Positions 51,998 to 58,685 of a DNA stretch of 64,000 bases are shown here, piece by piece. The stretch's first letter is position 1. Every line of letters starts with the position of its first letter. Source of the DNA: CAIWHR01 sp963830485 (GTDB taxonomy: Bacteria; Pseudomonadota; Gammaproteobacteria; Burkholderiales; Casimicrobiaceae); the NCBI GenBank assembly GCA_963830485.1, contig CAWHNE010000003.1, positions 37,800 through 101,799 of the forward strand, read 5' to 3'. The position numbers were made by a program, and so were the translations under genes. The notes beneath the pieces were generated by a model that saw only the letters and a program-made list of their open reading frames with translations, was not told where the DNA came from and ran no database searches.

Positions 51998-52587
51998 AGA
52001 GGCGTCGGATCCACCGTTTGCTCGACCAGCTTCCTGATGACGCGCACCATCTCCGGCGCCTCTATTTCCATTATCTGCTCGACGACCCACTTGTTGTCGC
52101 CGCTCGCCATGAGGTCGTCCACCTTGGCGGCAAGAAAGCGCAAGCACGAATAGCTCGGCTCTCCCCCGGGGTGCTCGAAGGCGGCGTACGCCCCGAAGCG
52201 AGCGTTGAGCAGGTCGATGAAGGGTTTGCGGTAGTCGCCCGGTCCGAAGAGGTCCAGCTGATTGTTCTCCATGGTCGCCGCCAGATGGCGCGCCGCCTCA
52301 CCGATCAGCGTCGCGCGGTCTGCTTCGCTCAGCTTGCCGTATACCGCGCGATCGACGAGGTGGACGAGAAAGGCGATAAGCTCGGCGAGCACGTCGGTCA
52401 CCAGCCGGTCCGAACCGAAGCGGAAGCCGTCCTTCTCCATATGCTTGAAGATTTCGAGCGAGATCTTCCAGACGTTCGCGCCGATCACGCCTGCGCGCTC
52501 GGCGAGCGTGCGCGGGCCTTTCTTGCGCCAGCGGGTCTTGACGAGCGCCACCGAAGGACGGCTGCTGATGATGGCCATGGTTGCCAA
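51994..52587 (-). CDS. Uncharacterised 197-residue helical protein
   Basis: A soluble helical protein with a basic N-terminus (KTRWRKKGPRTLAERAG) and segments such as FKHMEKDGFRFGSDRLVTDVL, NQLDLFGPGDYRKPFIDLLN and an acidic C-terminal half. No Cys cluster, nucleotide site or membrane helix is seen. I do not recognise the family. Start is ATG 52587 or 52578. It converges with the 351-residue gene (overlapping stops) and diverges from the Sel1 gene across 42 bp. Confidence 0.6.
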   Translation of the reverse strand: MATMAIISSRPSVALVKTRWRKKGPRTLAERAGVIGANVWKISLEIFKHMEKDGFRFGSDRLVTDVLAELIAFLVHLVDRAVYGKLSEADRATLIGEAARHLAATMENNQLDLFGPGDYRKPFIDLLNARFGAYAAFEHPGGEPSYSCLRFLAAKVDDLMASGDNKWVVEQIMEIEAPEMVRVIRKLVEQTVDPTPL

Positions 52588-52629
52588 TCAATGCACGATA
52601 ATCAGGGATAGTAATCTCGGGAGCGAGAC

Positions 52630-53079
52630 ATGTCAGGACTGGATATGGAGCTGGCGAGCGGAATCGCTGCCTTCGAGGCCAAGGAATTCGCAAGGGCCAT
52701 GCAGCTGCTGCGCCCGCTGGCCGAACAGGGCGATCCACAGGCGCAATACCGCGTTGCGATCATGGCCCAAGTGGGCCTGGGCGTCGTGAAAAACTGCGCG
52801 AACGCGGTCCAATGGATGCGTGCCGCCGCCGAGCAGGGATTCGCGCTCGCGCAACACGGCCTGGGCTTCATGTACTTTCAGGGAGAATGCACCCGGGCCG
52901 ACCCCGTCGAGGCCGCCAAGTGGTTCCGGCTCGCCGCCGATCAGGGCCTGGCCGGATCCCAGGCGACCCTCGCGATGATGTACGAGAAGGGCGTGGGCGT
53001 CGAGTGCGACGCCACCGAGGCCGCAAAATGGCGCACGCTGTCCGAGAAGGACTCCGGCACTGTACCGTCTACTTCTTGA
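52630..53079 (+). CDS. Sel1-repeat protein
   Basis: A 149-residue helical-repeat protein. Sel1-like units of about 36 residues appear as A-M-Q-L-L-R-P-L-A-E-Q-G-D-P-Q-A-Q-Y, AVQWMRAAAEQGFALAQHGLG and A-A-K-W-F-R-L-A-A-D-Q-G-L-A-G-S-Q. Such proteins are protein-binding scaffolds. No signal peptide is seen, so it is probably cytoplasmic. GATAAT lies about 20 bp upstream as a possible -10 box. Its last codons overlap the convergent 65-residue gene by 11 bp. Confidence 0.85.
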   Translation: MSGLDMELASGIAAFEAKEFARAMQLLRPLAEQGDPQAQYRVAIMAQVGLGVVKNCANAVQWMRAAAEQGFALAQHGLGFMYFQGECTRADPVEAAKWFRLAADQGLAGSQATLAMMYEKGVGVECDATEAAKWRTLSEKDSGTVPSTS

Positions 53080-53266
53080 TCCAGGCGTCGTAGCCACCGG
53101 CATTTTTCTCCAGGCCGTGTGCGTAGCCGGCTTCATAAGCACTATTGACGCGTTGCTCTTCGCGCCTGGGGTTGTGCAAGAATCCGCAAGCCCAGCCGTT
53201 GACGTACTCGGGATCGACGCCCTTTTTCTGCATGCGGTCGACGGTTTCGTAGTAGACGGTGCTCAT
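53069..53266 (-). CDS. Uncharacterised 65-residue protein
   Basis: A small soluble protein starting M-S-T-V-Y-Y-E-T-V-D-R-M and containing GVDPEYVNGWACGFLHNPRR and AYEAGYAHGLEKN, with one Cys. The regular spacing of aromatic residues suggests a compact fold, and codon use is like that of its neighbours, so I take it as real. Family not recognised. It is alone on the minus strand between plus-strand genes and converges with the Sel1 gene. Confidence 0.6.
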   Translation of the reverse strand: MSTVYYETVDRMQKKGVDPEYVNGWACGFLHNPRREEQRVNSAYEAGYAHGLEKNAGGYDAWIKK

Positions 53267-53422
53267 CGGTCGTGCTCCTCGATGCGTTGAACGGGTACAT
53301 GGTACGGGGGGCCAGGTCGTCTTCAAACACGCCGTGTGCCGGGAACGGGGGTCTCCACTGTCGTCGCGCTGCGCTCTGGCAAACCGGAGAAGGCTTCCGG
53401 GCGGGCAAATTCTGGAAGGCCT

Positions 53423-53746
53423 ATGCGATTCAAAGTCATCATCGGCGAGCAGGTCTACGCAATCGAGGTGCCGGAAGAGCTCCTGGGAGAGGCGGCCGCG
53501 TTTCACGCCAAGCTGGACCGCGACATGGACCAGGGCTGGCAGATGAGTCGTCAGTTCGTGGAGCGGCCCGACCAACTGCAGCGCTGCCAGATCGTCGCCG
53601 ACAAGCTGCTCACCGGCATCATGAACGGCAACCAGGCCACCACCATGTTGATGGCCGCGTACATCACGTTGCGCGTGCCCGGCGCAATGGGCGTGGACAT
53701 CGACACTTCCGGGGAAATGCAGAATACCGTGTTGCTTTACGCCTAG
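53423..53746 (+). CDS. Uncharacterised 107-residue protein
   Basis: A small protein beginning M-R-F-K-V-I-I-G-E-Q-V-Y-A-I-E-V-P, a likely beta-hairpin, then helices (FHAKLDRDMDQGWQMSRQF, QRCQIVADKLLTGIMNGNQA) and a beta-like end G-E-M-Q-N-T-V-L-L-Y-A. The family is not recognised. It ends 3 bp before an Fe(II)/2OG oxygenase gene, so it is translationally close to it and may be a partner or substrate. Confidence 0.65.
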   Translation: MRFKVIIGEQVYAIEVPEELLGEAAAFHAKLDRDMDQGWQMSRQFVERPDQLQRCQIVADKLLTGIMNGNQATTMLMAAYITLRVPGAMGVDIDTSGEMQNTVLLYA

Positions 53747-53749
53747 ACG

Positions 53750-54343
53750 ATGCCGTTTCCCGGCGAGCGGATCCACGAGGTCAAACATCTCAGTTTCATC
53801 TATGAGGTAATGCGGGCGCTCCCGGCCGATGTGTGCCTCGAAGCGATCCGGCGCTTCGAGGCCAGCACGGATCAGCAGTATCGCGGGCGCATCGGCCCGG
53901 CGGGGAACGAGGCGCCGACGGTGAAGCGCTCGACCGATCTGCGCATAAGCGGGCGGGAGGACTGGCGCGACATCGACCGGACCCTGTCGCAGCAGCTCGT
54001 AGCGGCGTTCAACGAGTTCGCGCGCGAGTTCCCGTTCTTTGCCGCCAATGCCTTCAAGGATATCGGTTACAACCTGCAGCGGACCCTCCCCGGAGAGTAT
54101 TACCATTGGCACGTGGACGCCGGTCCGGGTGCATTCAGCGAGCGCCAGTTGGTCGCAATCTGGTACCTCAACGACGTCCCGGGGCCGGGCGGCGAGACCG
54201 AGTTTCCGCTGCAAGAGGTCGTGATCCGGCCGGCACAGGGCAAACTGATTCTCTTCCCGCCGTTCTGGACCCACGTTCATCGCGGCATCACGCTGGAGAA
54301 GGGCGTCAAGTACATCGCCACGACATGGGTCTGTTTCGCCTAG
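53750..54343 (+). CDS. Fe(II)/2-oxoglutarate oxygenase (2OG-FeII_Oxy type)
   Basis: A 197-residue prolyl-4-hydroxylase-like protein. The iron-binding motif H-x-D appears in Y-Y-H-W-H-V-D-A-G-P-G near residue 120, and the distal His in FPPFWTHVHRGITLEKG near residue 175, with K-Y-I-A-T-T-W-V closing the core. A basic residue after the distal His would bind 2-oxoglutarate. The substrate is unknown. It lies between the 107-residue gene and a PKHD-type oxygenase gene (15 bp on), an unusual pairing of two oxygenases. Confidence 0.82.
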   Translation: MPFPGERIHEVKHLSFIYEVMRALPADVCLEAIRRFEASTDQQYRGRIGPAGNEAPTVKRSTDLRISGREDWRDIDRTLSQQLVAAFNEFAREFPFFAANAFKDIGYNLQRTLPGEYYHWHVDAGPGAFSERQLVAIWYLNDVPGPGGETEFPLQEVVIRPAQGKLILFPPFWTHVHRGITLEKGVKYIATTWVCFA

Positions 54344-54358
54344 ACCGGCTGCATTGAA

Positions 54359-55033
54359 ATGCTGCTCACCATTCCCGGCGTGCTTAAGGGCGACGAGGTC
54401 GCGCTCGTGCGATCGTGGCTGGCCGCCGCGCGGTTCGTGGACGGGCGGCTCTCGGCCGGGACGGCGGCCCGGCGCGTCAAGAACAATCAGGAGCTCGGGG
54501 GCGGCGAGGCGGAGTTGGAGCGGCTCAACCGCGTGGTGATGGGCAATCTCGTGCGCCATCCGGCCTATCGCGCCGGCGCGCTGCCGTTGCATGCCGCGAG
54601 CCCGCTGTACGCGCGCTACTGCCCCGGGATGGCCTATGGCGATCATCTGGACGATCCGATCATGGGCGCGGACGGCGTGAAGTATCGTTCGGATATCGCG
54701 GTCACGATATTCCTGAGTGCACCGCAGGAGTACGATGGGGGTGAACTCGTGATCCGCACGCATGCGGGCGACCAGTCGGTGAAGTCGGCCGCCGGGGACG
54801 CGGTGCTCTACCCGGCCGGGAACATCCACCATGTCAGCCCGGTCACCCGTGGCGAGCGCCTGGTCGCCGTCACCTGGGTGCAGAGCCTGGTACGCGATGC
54901 GGCGCGGCGCGAACTGCTCTACGAACTCAACGCGGCGCGCGAGACGCTGCTGCAAAGCGCGCCCGAGGCGACGGAAACGGCGCAGGTGAACGCGGCTTAC
55001 CTTAACCTGATTCGCATGTGGTCGGACCTTTGA
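54359..55033 (+). CDS. PKHD-type Fe(II)/2OG dioxygenase (PiuC/YbiX-like)
   Basis: A 224-residue protein matching the PKHD hydroxylase family: M-L-L-T-I-P-G-V-L at the start, R-V-K-N-N-Q-E-L, the iron motif Y-G-D-H-L-D-D-P-I near residue 98, Y-D-G-G-E-L-V-I, and the distal His-Arg region IHHVSPVTRGERLVAVTW. All iron and 2OG residues are present. Related genes often lie near iron-uptake genes, which are not seen here, so a sulfur-linked role is possible. The 96-residue gene follows at 10 bp. Confidence 0.9.
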   Translation: MLLTIPGVLKGDEVALVRSWLAAARFVDGRLSAGTAARRVKNNQELGGGEAELERLNRVVMGNLVRHPAYRAGALPLHAASPLYARYCPGMAYGDHLDDPIMGADGVKYRSDIAVTIFLSAPQEYDGGELVIRTHAGDQSVKSAAGDAVLYPAGNIHHVSPVTRGERLVAVTWVQSLVRDAARRELLYELNAARETLLQSAPEATETAQVNAAYLNLIRMWSDL

Positions 55034-55043
55034 GGCGGGCGCA

Positions 55044-55334
55044 ATGAGCGATCCGCTTCCTTCCATGGAAGAGCGCATCCTAACGGCGGTGAAGCTCACG
55101 CTCGCCGCGGTAATCAAGGACACCGCCACGCCGCACGGAATGCGTCACCCCCTGTCGGACGAAACGATCAAGGATCTGCGCCAATGCCTGGCGCTGATCA
55201 GCGCGCGCGAACGCGAGCTCGCGCAAGCTGCGGGCAGGCCGACAGGCGGGCGGCCACGCTACGCCGACGAGCCGGTGCGCGAGGACAGGGTAATCCGCTT
55301 TCACAAGAAAACGCCTTCCGGCGACGCGAGCTAG
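55044..55334 (+). CDS. Uncharacterised 96-residue protein
   Basis: A soluble helical protein (ERILTAVKLTLAAVIKDTA, DETIKDLRQCLALISARER) ending in an Arg/Gly/Pro-rich tail with the basic stretch FHKKTPSG. The tail could bind nucleic acid; that is inference. No known domain is seen. It follows the PKHD gene by 10 bp and precedes the S24-like gene by 19 bp, so all appear to be in one operon. Confidence 0.6.
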   Translation: MSDPLPSMEERILTAVKLTLAAVIKDTATPHGMRHPLSDETIKDLRQCLALISARERELAQAAGRPTGGRPRYADEPVREDRVIRFHKKTPSGDAS

Positions 55335-55353
55335 TCTCGGGAGAACGCGCCGC

Positions 55354-55668
55354 ATGGCCCACGACAGCTGCAGCGTGCTCGAACCCTATGCGTTGCGGGT
55401 GCTGGGCGACAGCATGGAGCCCGAGTTCGCGGATGGCTGCGTCATCATCGTCGACCCCGGCCACGCGCCGCGCAACGGCTCGTACGTAGTCGTCGAGTTC
55501 GCCGGCGACGTTTTCTTCCGCCAGCTCGTCGTCGACGGCGAGCGCCGCTTTCTGAAGCCGCTCAATCCGAAGTACGGCGGCTTCGAGCTCACCCCGCCCT
55601 ACACCATCCGCGGCGGCGTGGTGCAGCAGGCGGGCAGGAGACGCGCGCAGCGCAAACACTACGAATAA
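55354..55668 (+). CDS. S24/LexA C-terminal-like protein, lysine apparently absent
   Basis: A 104-residue protein that is only the S24 domain: V-L-G-D-S-M-E-P-E-F-A-D-G carries the nucleophilic Ser (near residue 20), followed by V-V-V-E-F-A-G-D-V-F-F-R-Q-L. In LexA-type proteases the second motif ends T-V-K-R with the catalytic Lys; here Arg occupies that place, so self-cleavage may be lost. There is no helix-turn-helix domain. It could be a fold-only binding protein. It converges with the DsrC-like gene, 7 bp away. Confidence 0.72.
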   Translation: MAHDSCSVLEPYALRVLGDSMEPEFADGCVIIVDPGHAPRNGSYVVVEFAGDVFFRQLVVDGERRFLKPLNPKYGGFELTPPYTIRGGVVQQAGRRRAQRKHYE

Positions 55669-55675
55669 TCGGCGG

Positions 55676-56017
55676 TCAGTACCCGCCCTTGCGCAGGCTC
55701 TCCGGGAGCCCGGCGATCTTGCCTGCCTGTTTGGAGGGATTGCCTGGATAGAGGTCGAACAGCGCCTTGTTGTCCACCTTGCGGTCGGGCCATTTTTCCT
55801 GCATGGCCTTGAGCATTGCCCGGTTGTTCGGCTGCTCGCCGTTGTGGTTGAAGTACGCGTCGCGCAGGTAGTCGATCACGTCCCAGTGATCCGGGGTGAG
55901 CGTAAGCCCCTCAACGACCGCGATCGCCTCCGCGACGTCCCTGTCCCAGTCGTCCGGAGATGCCAGATAGCCGTTTTCCGTGGCCTCGATCACCTTTCCG
56001 TTCACTTCGTACGCCAT
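55676..56017 (-). CDS. Second DsrC/TusE-like protein lacking cysteines
   Basis: A 113-residue protein starting M-A-Y-E-V-N-G-K-V-I-E, with G-Y-L-A-S-P-D-D-W near residue 20, L-T-P-D-H-W-D-V-I-D-Y-L-R and Y-P-G-N-P-S-K-Q-A-G-K-I-A-G-L-P. This matches DsrC along its length, closer than the paralogue at 50009. The C-terminal arm ends LPESLRKGGY; both Cys positions of DsrC are replaced (G in A-G-K, no penultimate Cys). ATG 56017 gives the DsrC-like start. It is the last gene of a minus-strand group of four. Confidence 0.85.
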   Translation of the reverse strand: MAYEVNGKVIEATENGYLASPDDWDRDVAEAIAVVEGLTLTPDHWDVIDYLRDAYFNHNGEQPNNRAMLKAMQEKWPDRKVDNKALFDLYPGNPSKQAGKIAGLPESLRKGGY

Positions 56018-56034
56018 GATCTCCTCGCTTGTGA

Positions 56035-56718
56035 CTAGACCGACCTGGAGTTGAGGTCGCCGACGTCCTTGTGGGGGATGAACACACCGCAGCCAAGCAT
56101 GCGCTCCGCGCCCAGCCCCCGCTGCTGCAGCGCAAGCGATTGCTCCGGCGATAGGCCGGCGATCATCAGGCTGCGGCTCTGGTAGGTGCGCGCTGGCGTC
56201 GCGATTGGCGTCACGCGGCCGCACAGAATTGTTTTCGGATCGATGTCGAGCGTACCGAGCTCGCCCGCGGCAGCGACCAGGAAAGCGGCTTCGTCGCCCG
56301 CGCCGGCGAAGACGACGCTGCGCGAGAACAGGGTCGTTGTCCGCGACAGCGGCCGCAGGGAGAGCCTCTCCACGCGTAGCGGCCAGCCCGCCACGTCCAG
56401 GGTGCGACCGAGCAGCGCGGCGGCGGCGTCCAGCCGGTGTCGTGGCAGGCGCAGCGCGAGCTTCGCTCGATGCGAAACTTGCAGCAACGCGTCCGCACCT
56501 TCGGGCCGCATCCAGCCGCTGGCCGAAGCTGCACCGTAAACGGTATGCAGGCCGGCCCCGGGTTCCTCTCCAATCCAGGGCAGCACGGCCTGGATCGCCT
56601 GCGATAGCGCGTAGGCATGATCGACGGGCAGGCTGCGGCAGGAGATCGCGAATACGGCATCCACAATGTCGCCTTGATCGGCCTCCTCCGCCGTGGCGCC
56701 CTCTTCCTCCCGAAGCAT
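56035..56718 (-). CDS. Cas6/Cmx6-like RAMP protein, no CRISPR nearby
   Basis: A 227-residue protein that I recognise as the type I-MYXAN Cas6/Cmx6 family: V-F-A-I-S-C-R-S-L-P-V-D-H-A-Y-A-L near residue 22, G-W-M-R-P-E near 70, LALRLPRHRLDAA, RPLSRTTTLFSRSVV and a glycine-rich C-terminal loop, G-L-G-A-E-R-M-L-G-C-G-V-F-I-P-H-K. Cas6 enzymes cut CRISPR RNA repeats. No CRISPR array or other cas gene is in this window. It sits 12 bp below the 240-residue gene and 17 bp above the DsrC-like gene, in an apparent operon. Confidence 0.78.
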   Translation of the reverse strand: MLREEEGATAEEADQGDIVDAVFAISCRSLPVDHAYALSQAIQAVLPWIGEEPGAGLHTVYGAASASGWMRPEGADALLQVSHRAKLALRLPRHRLDAAAALLGRTLDVAGWPLRVERLSLRPLSRTTTLFSRSVVFAGAGDEAAFLVAAAGELGTLDIDPKTILCGRVTPIATPARTYQSRSLMIAGLSPEQSLALQQRGLGAERMLGCGVFIPHKDVGDLNSRSV

Positions 56719-56729
56719 GGTGAAGCCCC

Positions 56730-57452
56730 TCAGTCCACCGGCAGCGCGGCCTGCAGGGCCTTGCGGTCGAACCACCAGTCGTCCTGCACCAGCACGTCGA
56801 CGACGTTGCGCAGGCGCGGCAGGAACAGCGCCGGGTCGTTCAACTCCATATCCTCGATCCACTTGTTGAAGACCTGCTGCCCGTCGACGCCGCTGTGGCG
56901 GCGCGCCACCGTGGCGAGCACCTGATTGGCGTAGATGAGAAGGTGCTCGCGCTGCGGTTCGCGCGCGCGCAGATCCACGAGGTAGTACGCCGTGACGGCG
57001 GCCACCGCCGCGCCGTCGGAGTCCGGTGGCGTATCGTCGACGACGTGCTGCAGGAGCGCAACGCTGAGCTCGGGATCGATCGGATACGTGACCGCGAGCC
57101 AGATACCCTGGCCGAGCGCGGCGAGCGACTCAGGCTGATCGGAAACAAACAGGATGTCGCAGGCCTGCGCGGCGCCTTCCCAGGCCTGCTCGGCCAGGTA
57201 AAGGTCGAACGCCTCGCGCGCGGCAGCCCACGCGTCGGGCCGCTCCTCGAGCCGCACGAGGGCGCGGCCGAGCTGCAGCAGGAGGTCCGCGCGCCGCAGC
57301 GTTTCGGCGGCGGGGGAGAGCTCGGCGAGCTGGTCGCGCAGCTCGGCGACCAGGCGCTCCAGCATGCCGGTCGACTCCCGTGCGTCCTCGCTGCTGTCGG
57401 CGTTGCCGACAGCAGGATCTTCCTTGATGTACTTGAGGGGGATGTACTTCAT
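56730..57452 (-). CDS. Uncharacterised 240-residue helical protein
   Basis: A soluble protein starting M-K-Y-I-P-L-K-Y-I-K-E-D-P. Helix pairs such as RRADLLLQLGRALVRLEERP and A-A-R-E-A-F-D-L-Y-L-A-E-Q resemble TPR repeats, so it may be a scaffold. The C-terminal D-D-W-W-F-D-R-K-A is aromatic. I do not recognise a family. It lies 12 bp upstream of the Cas6-like gene and 35 bp downstream of the TauD-like gene. Confidence 0.6.
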   Translation of the reverse strand: MKYIPLKYIKEDPAVGNADSSEDARESTGMLERLVAELRDQLAELSPAAETLRRADLLLQLGRALVRLEERPDAWAAAREAFDLYLAEQAWEGAAQACDILFVSDQPESLAALGQGIWLAVTYPIDPELSVALLQHVVDDTPPDSDGAAVAAVTAYYLVDLRAREPQREHLLIYANQVLATVARRHSGVDGQQVFNKWIEDMELNDPALFLPRLRNVVDVLVQDDWWFDRKALQAALPVD

Positions 57453-57487
57453 TCGATGCCGGCGTTTCCTTCGGGAGAGGGACCGCG

Positions 57488-58402
57488 TCAGAGCGCGGCC
57501 ACGCCCTCCGCGATGCGATCGGAGTATCGGGCGCGATAGACGAGCCGCCCAAGGTCGGGCGCGGTGGCGTCCGTGAAAGCGCTGCGGTCGTGCAGCACGT
57601 TGTTGCATATCAGGCCCTGGCCGCCGGCCAGCCGCAGCGCGAACACATAGGGCGAGTCCGCGTCGAGGATGCGACCGAGAAACTGCACGGCGGCGCGCGT
57701 CGTGGCGTCCGGCCGCCATTCGATGCTGCGCGTTCGCGCCGTGTAGCGCATGTGAAGCGCGCCGGCGTCGCCCGAGAACACCGGGCCGGTCTGGGCCGCA
57801 CGGAATTCCACGCCTTCCGTGGCATTGGCGGGAATGGTCATCGCGTCAGGCGCGGAGAGCGCCTTCACGTACTCCGGATTGGCGTCGCGCAACAGAATGT
57901 AGGCCATCTCGTGATCGAGCACGCGATTCTCGCCGCCCGTGGCAGCGGGCCGCACGCAGTGCAGGATGAACGCGCGGATGCGCCGCTCCGGTGCGTTGTA
58001 GTAGCCGTCCGTATGCCATAGCAGGCGCCGGTTCGAGTAGGGAATATAGCCGAGAGTCGATTTTGCCGGCGCGACCTCGAGCGCGCTGATGCCGTCCTCG
58101 TCGGCGAGCGGATTGGGACGCAGTTGTGACAGGCCGAGGCATGCGCCCAGGCGGAGCGGAATGTCCTTCTCGGCCACACCGGAAAGCGGGCTCGCGTAGA
58201 CGGCCATGTTCGCCGCGCTGAACACGCGGCGGATTTCCCCGACCTCGCTGTCGTCGAGGTTGCGCGGATCGCGCACCTCCACGATCAGGTCCTCGGCACG
58301 GCGCGGGTAGCGCGCGAGCTTGTGCTCGCGCCAGCGCAGATACGCTTGCGGCTGATCTAGCGCAAACGGGTCCTCGGCAAGGTGTGGCAGGGTGGGGTTC
58401 AA
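57488..58402 (-). CDS. TauD/TfdA-family Fe(II)/2OG dioxygenase
   Basis: A 304-residue enzyme of the TauD family. The iron motif is L-L-W-H-T-D-G-Y-Y (His and Asp near residue 130) and the distal His is in C-N-N-V-L-H-D-R-S-A-F near residue 275, followed by the R-x-x-Y-R-A-R-Y segment that binds 2-oxoglutarate. Family members cleave taurine, other sulfonates or related substrates. No sulfonate transporter is beside it. It is the first gene of a minus-strand group and faces dsrA across 283 bp. Confidence 0.82.
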   Translation of the reverse strand: MNPTLPHLAEDPFALDQPQAYLRWREHKLARYPRRAEDLIVEVRDPRNLDDSEVGEIRRVFSAANMAVYASPLSGVAEKDIPLRLGACLGLSQLRPNPLADEDGISALEVAPAKSTLGYIPYSNRRLLWHTDGYYNAPERRIRAFILHCVRPAATGGENRVLDHEMAYILLRDANPEYVKALSAPDAMTIPANATEGVEFRAAQTGPVFSGDAGALHMRYTARTRSIEWRPDATTRAAVQFLGRILDADSPYVFALRLAGGQGLICNNVLHDRSAFTDATAPDLGRLVYRARYSDRIAEGVAAL

Positions 58403-58685
58403 GGCGCGCGCGGTCGGTGTCGGAGTCCGGGAAGCAGAACGTACCGCATCGGCGCCGTGCAGAAAACGTTGTGGGCTATGTCGATTGCGTTCGCGCGCGC
58501 CGTAACCCGGTGGTCGCCGCGAATGTAGGCGTTTGAAAACATGCCCTTTTTGTGGCCAATCGCTCCCGACCTATCTCCAAAGGGTGGGGTGTGGCCGATC
58601 AAGGCTATCCCCAATGACCAGTGAGGCCGGATGATGCGGCGTCGCTAAACTATCGTCGCCAAGATTGCGCCTGGAGGAGGAATCC
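58403..58685. promoter_or_regulatory. Divergent control region, TauD-like gene and dsrA
   Basis: A 283-bp gene-free gap. GCTAAACT at 58644-58651 could be a -10 region for dsrA, and the same octamer lies 23 bp before the gene at 50942. A perfect ribosome site GGAGGAGG ends 6 bases before ATG 58686. A G-rich stretch GGGTGGGGTGTGG (about 58580) is a possible regulator site. The promoter for the TauD-like gene is not obvious. Confidence 0.5.
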
